The position numbers were made by a program, and so were the translations under genes. A stretch of DNA of 64,000 nucleotides, taken from positions 11,115,608 to 11,179,607 of the forward strand of contig NC_064549.1 of assembly GCF_023856365.1 (NCBI RefSeq). Direction: 5' to 3'. Of this stretch, positions 14,328 through 26,500 are shown piece by piece. The stretch comes from Brienomyrus brachyistius (taxonomy: Eukaryota > Chordata > Actinopteri > Osteoglossiformes > Mormyridae). Position 1 is the first letter of the stretch. Every line of letters begins with the position of its first letter. The notes beneath the pieces are model-generated. The model was not told the DNA's origin. It was given only the letters and a program-made list of their open reading frames with translations, and did no database searches.

Positions 14328-17300
14328 GAATCTTAACTGGGTTCATTTCTGGGGCCAGTCCATGGAAATGTATGTTAACCACACTTAGCTGAAGGATCTA
14401 GCACATAATGTACCTCAGGAAAGTTCTGCAGGTTTATCTAAGAAGGAGCCTTTATTCACAATGTGACAATTTGCATAAATCGACACGAGCCAGGAGAAAA
14501 TTATACAGGCCTTTTCTGTGCTCAGATGCTTCTATGCTAAAGTTAAGACGAACCTTTTCCCCTTCTGGGTCTACAACTCGTCTTCCAGCCATTTTCCTCA
14601 GCATGTGACGTTAACTGTAGCGTAAGCAGCCGTGCTATATATTTGAAGAGCTTATTAGTGCCCAATTGAGCTTGAGTCAGATTTGCCCCCAGGCATCTCA
14701 ACAAAACAGCATTAAACCTGCTTCCCAATCTATCTGCCCAATAATATATCTGTTGTCATAATTACGTTTGTATTTTAATCAAAGGCCACAGACGCGACAG
14801 CAAACACAAGCAGCTAATATAACGTCTGACTATATACAGAAATTATAAAATGAGAAAACAAAAAGTAAAATCATAAATTAAAATATAACGACATGTATTA
14901 CCGTGCAGAGAAATTGCATTCCAGCTGTACATCAGTAATACATTAAAATATCTATTATGCTTTACACTCAATCTGTTTTTTAAATATTCATGCTATTTTT
15001 GTTTCCTTAAATATTTCTTTCCAACCTGCTGTTAATGTTAATTTACAATGTGCACAAAAAGACACAATGAACTCCACTTCAATAATTAGGTAATAAAAGG
15101 TCATTTTAAAAGCTAAAATATACACCAAGTCTGTTTTATTTCAAGGAAAATTAAATATTTTTTCATGACAAAAAAGCTAAATTTCCCATTGCATTTACAC
15201 AATTGCCAGAGTTTCACAATCACTGAAGCAATGCTTATAATTAATGTCACATGATATTCTGGAAGGTAACACACCAAACAAACCAAATGGACATTCTCTA
15301 ATGTGGATAACTATCTTAATATGATGGAGTCCCATTCAACAATTAATAGTTACAATACAACAAAATAACTCATATTACTTTATTTTTCATTGTGCATTAA
15401 TTTTTGACGGCTATGTTAAAATTCATATAATTCTTTTTAGATGTGATTAGAGAAATTGCAGTGCAATTTGATAATATGCCAAAAATGAAACAAACCTGTA
15501 ACCTAATGTTTTTTAAACAAAAAAAAAATCAAATCAGCATCAAGACTAAGGATTGGTGACCCAATGTAGAGCGTTTACACTTAAAAAATGCTGCGTTTCC
15601 TTTGGCATTCAACTTTATCAGCTGCATGCAGTCATTTATTAATTGCTTTTAAAATGTGTCTGTTAATGATATGCACACAATAAAAATGAAGTTGGCGGTT
15701 TTGTGTGTTGTACTTCCGGGTCTCCTGTGCGTAGTGTGGCTTTGCTGGACCCGAGTCAATGACGATGACACTTATTATAGGGGTTACCATAGAGACAGAC
15801 CAAGGTGCTTCTGCTAAACCTAACTCTAAAAGCTCGAATTTTCCAGAACCTCCGTCTTCCAGTGAAGAAAAGAGGGTGGCATTTTACTGAAGAGTTGTTT
15901 ATACCGACAACAGCAGTGAGCGCTGTGAACAATACCAGGAAAAAAGAAAAAACGCGCTAGAAGTGAATTGCCTCCAGTCTGCATATAAAATAGAAATATG
16001 GGTATTGATTGGCTGTTAGGAGAAAAATCCACCAAATTCCAGTTGCATTTAGGATTTTATCCTCACAGTTTCTCTGGTGGTAAAAAATTGTGCAGCCTTA
16101 TGAGTAAATAAGCAGTTGGATAATGTCCTCTTCCGGGGGACCTTCGGTATAGATATCTATTATCATGATTAAGCGGCTTTTCGTTTCAGAAGAAACTGTA
16201 GTCCCTATGCAAATGGACAAAGGCTTTAAAAGTCAGCCCATCAAACTGCCACATGTAAATGAAAATCAACGGATATTATTTTAAATGCTTTTCAAAGGCA
16301 GATACGAAGGAGACACTCAACGTGCTTCGAAAAGGTACATCTTTATAACGAAATCCACCATCTGAGGATTACCTAAGCACCAAAACAAATAAATAAATAA
16401 CTAGACCTGCTCGCAAAATGTTATCAAAATGTTTTTGTTTTTGCCAGCAATTAAGAACGCAAAAAGCGGAGAGCGTATTTTTAGACAGGCCTCCCTTTCC
16501 ATCACATTCCCATTAATTAGATTTGACGGCCAATCAATATTCCGGAAAATGCGTTTAACTCTGCCTGTCTCTACCTTCCATTTATTTAAATATTTGCTCC
16601 ATTTCTTGGAGTATCGACGTAACCATTCCTCCATCCCCAGTGACACTGGCTTTGGTCCCAATTTTGAATGCAATATATGCCCCAAATCCTGTCCATTTGT
16701 CTTCTTTTTTACCGGGGATGCTACAAATGGTCCTGTTTTCTCTCCCCGCACTCCATTTCATCCTTCACCCCGCCTTGCGTACACACCCAACCCCTCCATG
16801 GTCACAGTAACCTCACCTCATATTCTGCCATTTTCCTACGTCTAAATGCAAATTCTACCCACGAAGGCTCATATTGTCAACTGTCGGCACAACCATCTCT
16901 CCTCATGGAAAAAAAGTTTGCAAAATATTAGATATTTTTGGTTTTTACCTTTTTTCTCCCTTCACGCAAGCATTTTCAGGGTTGTTGTAAAATGGGTTTT
17001 TTGACTAGGTTAAAATGGACAGCCTTCTTTCTCTCATAATTTAGGCATCCTTAATGGTGTATATAGTCCCACAAAGGTAATTGCACAGGACATTAATCTC
17101 AATAAGCTCTTAAAATCATTTACCTCCAATATTACACATTGCATAGGTTTTTGAGAATGCTTGTTTTACCAAATAGTTTCTGCTGAATTATCTAATTATA
17201 TATTTCAAATGTATTTTTTACTTGCAGTTATTTGTGACATATATCCACATGCATTCATATAATCACATATATAAATTTAACATATTAATATGCACAAATA

Positions 17301-18147
17301 TTACATAAAATATTATAAAAGGTTAGATTTTTTTTCATATGAAAATACATATATATGTGCATATTACTGAATGACACATATATAGAAATTTCTGGTGTCG
17401 TTAAATTTTAAACATTTGTGATTCAGTTACCGGGAGTAAGAATAATGATTATTTTGTCATTAGTATTTCAAAATCCCTGCACACAAAATTGATCACTTTT
17501 TAAAAAAAAATATAATTGCACACATTTATAAAAACGGCTGTTTCTTATCTGTGTTCTGAACTTTACATTTACATCGATAAGGTAGGGGGTTGGGATGGCC
17601 GTAAAGGAAATGTATATGCAAATCTCCACGTAAATGGTTTGCTGCTACAAAACCATCATAGGAATGGACAGAAATTAAACTCGATAAAATGTGTAGCATA
17701 AATGTGAACCTATGATACTTGGGGGGAAAAATAAAAAAAAACAGTTATAAGCCACTTAACAAAATGCAAAATAATAATCATGATAATAACAATTATCTCC
17801 AGTGCAATAAAAATACTACACGATATAGCCGTAATCGATCATTGTAGCAAGCTAATGAAACGTAATATGAGCTAGTATATTAAATAAGGAGCGCGTGTAG
17901 TTGGACGCAGTTAAGCCCGAAGATGTGACTAGGTAAGCTAGATTTAAATGATTGCGGCGCAATTCCAGCTTTGCTCGCTCTGCCCTCTCCCTCACTCAGG
18001 TGACAAACGACACCGACAGTAAAATGTTGTAATTTGCAAGTCACTACTCCCTATCTTCTTCCCTCGGGCAAAGGGAAATGTGTTTACAATTGCACATTGG
18101 TATAGTTAAATGTATTAACTTTGAAATGAATGAATGATATAACTCAC

Positions 18148-18190
18148 CATTCAAGATGCTGTGGAAAAAGATAATAGCCAATATCCACAT
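18148..18190 (-). CDS. dscam: DSCAM coding exon 1 (signal peptide, partial gene)
   Basis: The minus strand reads ATG then 14 codons (MWILAIIFFHSILN) plus one base, followed by a consensus donor (ATG|GTGAGT), so the exon ends in phase 1. MWILA followed by a hydrophobic stretch matches the start of vertebrate DSCAM, whose first coding exon holds only the signal peptide. DSCAM is a large immunoglobulin/fibronectin type III adhesion receptor at the neuronal surface, used in self-avoidance and synaptic targeting. Context supports the call: in human chromosome 21, DSCAM is transcribed away from BACE2 just as here. All other exons lie beyond position 1. The motif is short, so the identification relies on synteny, splice signal and start codon together. 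Confidence 0.75.
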
Positions 18191-18449
18191 GCCCCGCTCC
18201 TTTAAATCCCCCAGCTATGCTTTTTTCTTCTTACTCTGTGCACTTTCTCCCTTAGTTTCCTTTATTTTTCTTCTGTTTTCTCAATAGCAAATGTTACAAA
18301 GCTGTTGGCTATAGGAAAATCAGTCCAGCTTTTCAGTGGCGGTGTTCGCTGTCTTTCTGTCCCCTCCTTTCTCGCTCTATACTCTCCCTCCCTCCCTCCC
18401 TCCCTCTCTCTCTCACTCTCTCTCCTCCTCTTTCTCTATCACTCTCTCT

Positions 18450-18491
<42 letters not shown>

Positions 18492-19170
18492 GCTTGAAGG
18501 ATGTGTGCGCTTCTCTGATTGTCTTCGTTAAAGCTGTGTGATCCGACTCAACGCATCTCCAGGTTTCCTTCTCTCACACACACACCCCCCTCCCCTCCTC
18601 CCCTCCCCTCGCTGCACCGCTTTTCCTCTTTTTTTTTGGGGGGGGGGGGTGGTGGTTAGGAGATGCAAGACGGGAGGAGGATTGCTCGCCAGAAATTCAG
18701 CCCAGGTGTGATGCTGAGTCAGAGCAGAGGCTGAAAAGCAGGTCCATACGAAAACATACAGGTGGGAATACGGAGGAAGGAAGAAAACACTGAATGGATA
18801 CCAAAAAAAAGAAAAATTAGAAAAATTCAAATAAAACAATTCGGCAAGTAAACAGCAGGGGATAACAGGGCAAAATAAACACTGTAGACGGTCCCGATAA
18901 GAACTGAATTCAAGTCCGGACGGTTAGCGGCAGAAATGATTCTTAGGCTCCAAACTCAGAAGCTCTTCGCCGCCTCTCCCCAAGCAGCAGGCAGCCAGCA
19001 GACGCATCTTCCCACTGCTGTTTTAATCACACCGGTCCCTGCGCTAACCCTCTCTGCCTCACAGCATTACAGAATAGCCCTCTGCTCCGCTTCTGCAGCC
19101 GCTTTAATTCTTCATTGCCTTAAAGGTGCAGCGGCGCTCTGTCGGTGCGACGCCGCAGAGACGCTTTTAG
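18191..19170 (-). promoter_or_regulatory. dscam: Presumed dscam 5' UTR and promoter region
   Basis: This is upstream of the dscam start on the minus strand. It is less AT-rich than its surroundings and includes a long GA/GGGA-type tract (minus-strand sense, 18382-18489), a G-run near 18637-18650 and a relatively CpG-bearing stretch at about 18960-19170. I see no clear TATA box and cannot place the transcription start. Confidence 0.4.
18382..18489. repeat. Compound (CCCT)n/(CT)n microsatellite in dscam leader
   Basis: About 108 bp of CCCT and CT repeats with a few interruptions. On the sense strand of dscam it is a purine (GA/GGGA) tract about 200 bp upstream of the start codon. Confidence 0.9.
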
Positions 19171-20047
19171 ACACAGCAGCAAAAATCTGCAGTTTGATAT
19201 CGAACACTTAACGGCAGTAAATAAATAATAATAATAGTAATAAAACATATATCCGTGTATGGATATACTTATAAAAATGAATCGTGTGTTTAAAATTATT
19301 TAATCGAGGCCCTGCTGTTTCGTACAAACATGTACGTTCAGGTGAAAACCGTGCAACGCAGTGACAGTGCAGAGAATGGTTACCGGGTAAATTATTTGGC
19401 CCTTAGTTCACATGTTTGTTTTATGACCTGCAGGACATGCTGTGTTTTCTGACGCTTTAGTTCATGGATTGACCTTGACAAATCGGAGCAACGGCCTCCT
19501 ATGTAGCAAGGGCACATGAAGGCGATTATGTCAGCCGCTTTATACTACCTGTACGTCAGACAGCTGTATGAAATATCTAATAAAAATAATAGTGATATTT
19601 AATATCATTATCGAAACAAAAATGAATGGAGTAAACGAATAACGTATTAAATATCGCAATCATGCAGCTATTGGATAACATGAATTTAATGCATACGTAC
19701 AGGTCATTCTGCAGCTGCACCGCTCAGTACTGTTTTCATATATATACATATTATTTTACATAGGAAACGACGCTCAGGAAAAATGTAGTATCGAAATTTA
19801 AGTGGCAGCGTACTTAAAATGACAAACCTGAACCGATATGATTTATTATTAAAATGGAGATTACGGGCGACATCTTTGCTGGCAAAGCAAAAGGACCTAC
19901 ACATAATAAATCTATAGGCCTGCTTAAATCAATGCGAACTAAAATTTCCTGTCAATAAATATGGCGCAAATATTTCGTTGCGTTTGTTCCTTTTAATTAC
20001 ATTCCTTTATGAAAACGGTTTCACCGTATGTATATTTATCATTGATA

Positions 20048-20073
20048 CGCACGCGCGCGCACACACACACTAA

Positions 20074-20105
<32 letters not shown>
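20048..20105. repeat. Compound CG/CA/TA/CA microsatellite
   Basis: The tract runs CGCGCG-CACACA, then TATATA, then CACACA, about 58 bp of alternating purine-pyrimidine sequence. Such tracts can adopt unusual helical forms and are length-variable. Confidence 0.9.
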
Positions 20106-23039
20106 GTGAGGTTGTGTATGCATGTAGTTTTCGCACATTATATAAGATCAAACTGATACTGAACAGATTCATGGTCATAAAGATGTAAATTACGGCATAA
20201 AATCGAAACATGACATGGAAACAATGTAGATGCACATCCAGAGAAGACATTTGGCCTCCATTTTGCACAGAGAACAGCAGACCTGTCACACTGGCTGCCT
20301 GCAGCTACCCAGGCAGACTTACGACTTCTTCTAGCCTCATCTACAATAATCAGAGCAGTGGAACAATAGCACAGAGAGAACATTATATCTCCAGATTATT
20401 TTAAGCCAATAAAATCAAGTGTTTTTAATTAGAAGTGAGAAACCTACGTTTGCCTCAAATTAATTGATATATATATTTTTTCTGTTTTCTTTAATCTCCC
20501 CTTCCTGGTTATCAGCGAGCAGCAGTGCTCTGCCTGTTGTGCTGGGAGACTACAGCCTTGCAAGAACTATTCTAACAGCATTTATAATGTCATTATAAGA
20601 AACCATTTAATGAATACCAAACCTAACAAGCGACATTTTGTCTTCCCTGCAAGAAGCCTGTCATTCAGGTATAATTCATCGATGATACGAGATGAAGGAA
20701 ATAATCTGGAATCCTTACCCAAGCAATAAAAAGTGAATTTAAGGGACCAATTGAAATTTGTTTATTAATAAATTATCTTAAGTTTATATCTTATAAGTCT
20801 ATATCACGTGTTTCCTTGTTAAGATTTTTTTTTCTTTTCCCATATATTGTTTTGGTTCTCAAGAGGTTGTTAAGTTTTATTAAAACAGACAACACTGTTT
20901 AACAAAGGAAGATGTGCCTATTAAGGTTACAAGATTAAGTATTCAGCACTTGTTTTCCCAAGAGGACTCTATAATTGGATACTCCAGTGCACAATTCTAT
21001 TTGTCAATGGTCTTTTTTTGAGCAATTTTGACATTTTGTGTGTACAATAAAACATAGCATGTTTTTTTGTTGTCCGTCCAGTGTTACGGACGGAAACCTC
21101 CCAGGTCACTTTGTGAAACTGACAGACAGAAACTAAGGAATCAAATATCTGCCCTAATAATAATATTTTGGTGGCATTCAAGTAACTTCAAAGCAAGTAC
21201 TTCCCACATGTCTGTTTATTGTAAAGCGGGGGCTGATGCCAGTGTTTCCATATGATATCGTTGTGACACCCGCGGATGTATTTAGCGACAATCAAAGCAG
21301 GTGTAATCACTCTTTAGCAGAAATACATTATAAATAATAGTAATAATCATAGCCAGGATTTTCCTGTGATGTCGTGACCAGTACATGTATGGAAAAAACA
21401 GAAGCTGTTTCCCATAGTTGAAAACATCATCTGTTAAGGCTATTAGGTCAAGGTGAAAAAGACTTGAGGTGACTGTGAGTCGGTCTCCAAATGGATCACT
21501 CTGAACCCTCATCGGGCTGAACTGACTGAGGTGGTTCTAGTCAACAGTACAAACTGATTCAAACCCCTATACCTCAATAAGGTCAGGTTTAGTTATTCTG
21601 TAAAAATGACAGGACACAATGCAAAGCATCTGCCATTACTCCAAGCTTCTGGTCTTATAAAAACACCCATTCCTATCCACCGATACTGTATCTACAGGGT
21701 CACAGCACCCTGAACAGACAAGGAAACACTTCTTTTTGCCTTCAGACTCCACAATATTCACAATGAATCATGGACATAAATATAAAGTGTGTCAGAATTA
21801 AGCTTGTGCTAATATGATCTAGTGATATTTTTATGTGATATTATATATGATTTTGTCTTTATGAAGCATGTCTCTGACATCTTTTCCTGACTATCTAAGT
21901 CAATGTTGATATGATCAAGAAAGTGTAAATCTGTGATGTTTTGAATATTTATTTATTAAAACATAATTCAGATATATCGTTTATAATATGAGTTTTTTCT
22001 GCTGCCAACCTCACACAGAACGTGACCTGCACATTCTTAATCTCCTTTCTATGATAATCCCACATCATTGGCCATCTTAGAATTTATTAAGTCAAAATCC
22101 TCTTCGGACAACATAGCAGAATGGCCGTCCTGTAAATATCATACTATTTCAAACAAACATCACTACCCTACCAGTTGTTATATGAATAATAATTTCTGAA
22201 ATTGTTCAAAACTCACAAATTGTGGTAGAATACTGCAGTTGGATCAAGTACACAAAGTATTTATGAACATGGATGAACGGAGCCTTGATCTATTATGGAA
22301 TAAAATTAAATATTTTAATTTTGTGCTTATACTGTTACAAACTCCTTCTTTCTCCTTCTGTCCTGCTCAACGGTCAGGCGTGTCTTCTGAGTCCTTTACA
22401 CATGGACACACCCGTGCATGTTTGACGGCAAACAAATATGAAGACAGCATCAAGTGCAAACACATCACCGCGGCAGATTAATACCAGGAATAAAGGGCCT
22501 GAATTTCCTGTTTTTGTTAGGCAATTTTAAATTCTTTTTTTTTTCTGTGAATCAAATATTATATATTACAATTATTATGATAGAACGTAAATGCTATACA
22601 CAGAAATGGAAATTTCAGTTTTTTGTAAAATGCAATAAATCATAATTGGCATTAATTATAGTTAATTGTGAATTCCGTCGTGTTTATAAGCTTTTTAATA
22701 ATTTGTTGCGCCGCCAGCTAATTTGATCATATACAGATGCAGATATATCACTGACGCAGTATCTATGCTTAATAACAATCCATGTTAGAGACAGGCAGTG
22801 AACTCAATACAGTTTGCATTGGGTATCTATGGAACAATGGGTCTATGAAAACAGGTGCATCATGTAGGTAACAACCTGACCTCATATATGACTGCAGTGC
22901 ATTGTGAAATTCAACACAATACATAAACTCCACATACAGGGAAAGGGGCAGAAATCAAACTCAAAGCCCTGCAAATGCAAGCACACGGCAGTGGCCACTC
23001 ATACACATGCGCTGTTGAAGAACCAGCCCACAATGTGAA

Positions 23040-23545
23040 ATACCCATAATGAAATACCCCAAACTGTAGTATGCTGCTACATTAGGCATACTGAAATACC
23101 ACAAACTGTAGTATGCTGCTACATTAGGCATACTGAAATACCACAAACTGTAGTGTGCTGCTACATCAGGCATAATAAAATACCCCATACTGCAGTATGC
23201 TGCTACATTAGGCATACTGTAATACCCCAAACTGTAGCGTGTGCTACATCAGGCATACTGAAATACCCCAAACTGTAGTATGCTGCTACATCAGGCATAC
23301 TGAAATACCCCAAACTGTTGTGTTCTTATACATCAGGCATACTGAAATACCCCAAACTGTAGTGTGCTGCTACATCAGGCATACTGAAATACCACAAACT
23401 GTAGTGTGCTGCTACATCAGGCATACTGAAATACCTCAAACTGATCAGTGCTGCTACATCAGGCATACTGAAATACCTCAAACTGATCAGTGCTGCTACA
23501 TCAGGCATACTGAAATACCCCAACTGTTGAGTGCTGCTACATCAA
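23040..23545. repeat. 42-bp minisatellite, about 12 units
   Basis: The unit contains CTGCTACATCAGGCATACTG followed by AAATACCCCAAACTGTAGTGTG. About 12 head-to-tail copies are present, most exactly 42 bp, one shortened by a few bases. Variants cluster: neighbouring units share changes such as ACTGATCAGTG, consistent with tandem duplication. As 42 is divisible by three and the unit lacks stops in some frames, frames stay open on both strands (plus unit CCYIRHTEIPQTVV). There is no spacer between copies, no start context and no splice evidence, so I do not call a protein. Confidence 0.95.
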
Positions 23546-26500
23546 GTTCATCCATTGTACAAGTAAACAAACTCTAATTATGTGTATAGAGGACACTGCA
23601 TCGCCCATATTTAATAGTAGTGTTCATTTACTGTACTGGGGCACTGCTGATTACTTAAATACAGGTAAGTGTATCAGATAAACAACCCCTAAGGCCAACT
23701 CATGCCTGCTAATTCCTGATTTGGCCATCCTGTGGGAAAATTGAGTCGTGTTCCCTGCCTAGAAGGTCAAGGACCTTAAAAACCTACATGCTAGCCTCAC
23801 ATTCGAGGTCTAAAAGTATTCTGATGCATCATGATATATTAAATTTAGCAAATAATGATATTATTGCGAAAGCTGCATGTTGTACATTGTGGAATATTGC
23901 CAGGGAAGGATGGATCGGGTTCAGAGTAATCAGTAGAGCTACATCAGTGAAAACGCTCTTTGACTTGTTTGGCTTGTTGTGGCGATGCTAATATGCTACG
24001 GTCCTCTGAGACCTTCAGCCACGGGAACTAGGTGTTTATGTTACTTGCAGGACTTTTGCAGAAGTCCCGACTCTTCATCTGATCCTCCAATCAGAGTACC
24101 AAAAGCCTGGCCTGCTTCCATAAGTAACCTTTGCTTCCTATGTGCACCAAGACCCAGGGAGGTAATCCCTGAAGACAGGCCTCTTGTTTTGACAGCTCTC
24201 GTAAACTGTTGTGTAGCAAGATATGGGCCCGTCTGTCATCAATAACTTCACTAGCCATCTTTCCAGATGTCCACTGGGTCTCAGATTCCCTCTCGCTAAG
24301 CTGTCCATTAACTCGAAATAGAAAGGTCTATACTTTGGTAAAATTATCCTCTTTGTTGCCTGAAACAATGACACTTTAGTGGACAAACAGTGCGGCTGGT
24401 CCCAAATATAACATCGTGTTTGGTTTCAGGCCCGCCGTCCTCGCCCCGCTCGACATTTAATGGCACGCTAGATTTGTGTTACCACTCTGCTTGATGGCGA
24501 AGGCCCGGTTACTCAGTATCAGAACGCATGGCCGCTCTATAAATATCTCTGAGGGTTCTTGTTTTGTCAAGTGTTCCATCGCATCTGAATGGTCCGTCTC
24601 TGCCGAAGGCTGTGGTGAATGGCACTGTCCACGAGGAACACGCAACGGTGGCTTCATAGCAACAGGCGGTGCAGCTGCTCTTCTGTGATTCGCTTTCGAG
24701 GACAGCAGATGTTTCCACACATCGTATCTGTTTACCTCTCTGACCTCGTACCGTAATTTTATATCATTTCACACTGTTGCAATACACATTTCAATTAAAA
24801 AGCAAAGTACTAGTCTCAGCTTTTTAAAAGCAGTTCAGTCTTCACTATGATGCTCGGAAGCTACTTCGGAAACCCTAGTTGGGGGACAGTTGGATCAGGA
24901 ATGGCCGGAAGTGGACCGGGACAATCAGAATCATGGCACCATTGTAATCACCGTGGTCCAAGAGCACTGGTTACCATGGCAGCCATGCTTCAAGACCCAC
25001 TTTCCTCAGCATTCAACTCTCATCCTCACTCTAGGGGTTGATGTCCTTGTAACAGGCAACCTTTCACAAATCAGCCCTCTACTGTCCATATATCGGGACT
25101 TTTTAATATAAAAGTGTGTGGATGTCTGTGCTGTTTTGCGGATTGCACTGGTGCAGGTCAAAGTGAGGCACTTAGGAACATGCAGTGTTGCTGACCATAG
25201 TGACCCTAAACGGGATGCTAGTCAGGGGTCAAATTATTCAGACCATTAGAAGGATTTAAGGCACACAAAGGTACCTATATTTTGTCTGAAATGACATGCA
25301 ACTAAAAGAAAAGATAAATGATTGATTGGATGATTTTACTAAGTTCACATTACTACTGCACTATAGTTTGCAATAATGAGTATTCATATTTTTAGACCAT
25401 TGTATAAGTGAGTAAATTCCAAACAAACTCCAACCACTTATCGTGAGCAGAGAGAGGTCTAGACCACAGGACACTGGGCAGGATTATACCTGAAATGGGT
25501 TACCGGTCCAAGTACAGGGAGCCTGAGTAAGTCAACTTTCTGGAAAAAAAAATTAAATATGAAGTAAAAGCATTTCCTTGAACTTTTCTTTTCCTGTCTG
25601 TGGAGAGCCACAGCATCATGATTCCTGAGCGATCCACGCTGCAGTACCTGAGACGGACCACTAGTGGCGCAATGCTGGTTATTTAGTATTAGTCAGCTGC
25701 ATTTCGGATGGATCAAGGAACCTCTGCCACAAGCCTCCAGGAGGCCTCTGAGCCTGAGAAACGCTCTCTCTATAGACATGAGCTGCACTGTTCAGCCATC
25801 TTCCACGTGTGAGTCGAGGAGGGGCCGACCATCCAAAGTTTTTTTTTTTTTGCGCCAGACCTTAAATGAGAGCTTTCGAAATTGAATTTTCTGTTGGATG
25901 GGTGAACGTGTGCGGATCAAGGAGCAAAAGGATGCACAAACTAGGAAATGGCAACTCGTCAGTCTGTTACATCCTGCAATTCCCGACACGCTGTGGCCAG
26001 TTATTAGCTAGCAATATTACGCCTGCAGTAAAGGTTTAACTGAAAACACTTGTTCTGGAGTTCAAAGCCCATGTTGATTATTGTACCACAAGTGCCTCCA
26101 TTTTTACCCCTAATACATAAAAGAAATTTGCACTAATGTTATACCTTTATGGTTTAAAATGTCTACGTTAAATTGTCCATCACATAATTGGCAAGCCTAC
26201 ATATATCTTTAATTCAATGAGTAGAACAAGTGGCAAGTCTAGAGTCAACTGCACAGCAATGGACTGAAACAAATAAAGACAGAGAGTCTGGCAGCAGTGC
26301 CTGGGAATGCAGCCTTCCTGTGTTGTCACTGTTAGTGTTCGGTGTCAGACTCACGAATTCAGTGAAAGCTTGAGCAGAAGGTTTTGACTTTCCCTCAAAG
26401 CCGGTTTTGCTACAGCACTATTCACAGATGAACGTCTCGCCTTTTCTGTGAGATGGGGAAAAATACATACAATACTTTGTCATTTTCTTTACACATTTTT

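Larger units (their letters stand above)
1..18147 (-). other. dscam: Presumed dscam intron 1 (5' part of intron, non-coding)
   Basis: This AT-rich block lies downstream, on the minus strand, of the dscam signal-peptide exon. No open frame on either strand resembles an immunoglobulin-domain exon, so I read it as the start of the very long first intron of dscam. It holds a poly-C tract, a Tc1/mariner relic (3746-4551), an interspersed repeat copy (10762-11052), a CT microsatellite (14285-14325) and a stretch at about 16425-16850 open on both strands. The rest shows no recognisable feature. The intron assignment is inferred from the exon call and from the known large intron 1 of vertebrate DSCAM. 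Confidence 0.55.

Noticed and set aside
16401..16845. Overlapping 116- and 138-codon frames as genes
   Set aside because: No recognisable domain, and opposite-strand openness without codon signal; possible conserved element or repeat instead.
23040..23545. CRISPR-like direct repeats
   Set aside because: Units are contiguous 42-bp tandem copies with no unique spacers, in a vertebrate genome; this is a minisatellite.
23239..23577. 112-codon repetitive protein
   Set aside because: The frame is open only because the 42-bp unit is a multiple of three; there is no start context, splice support or known homologue.
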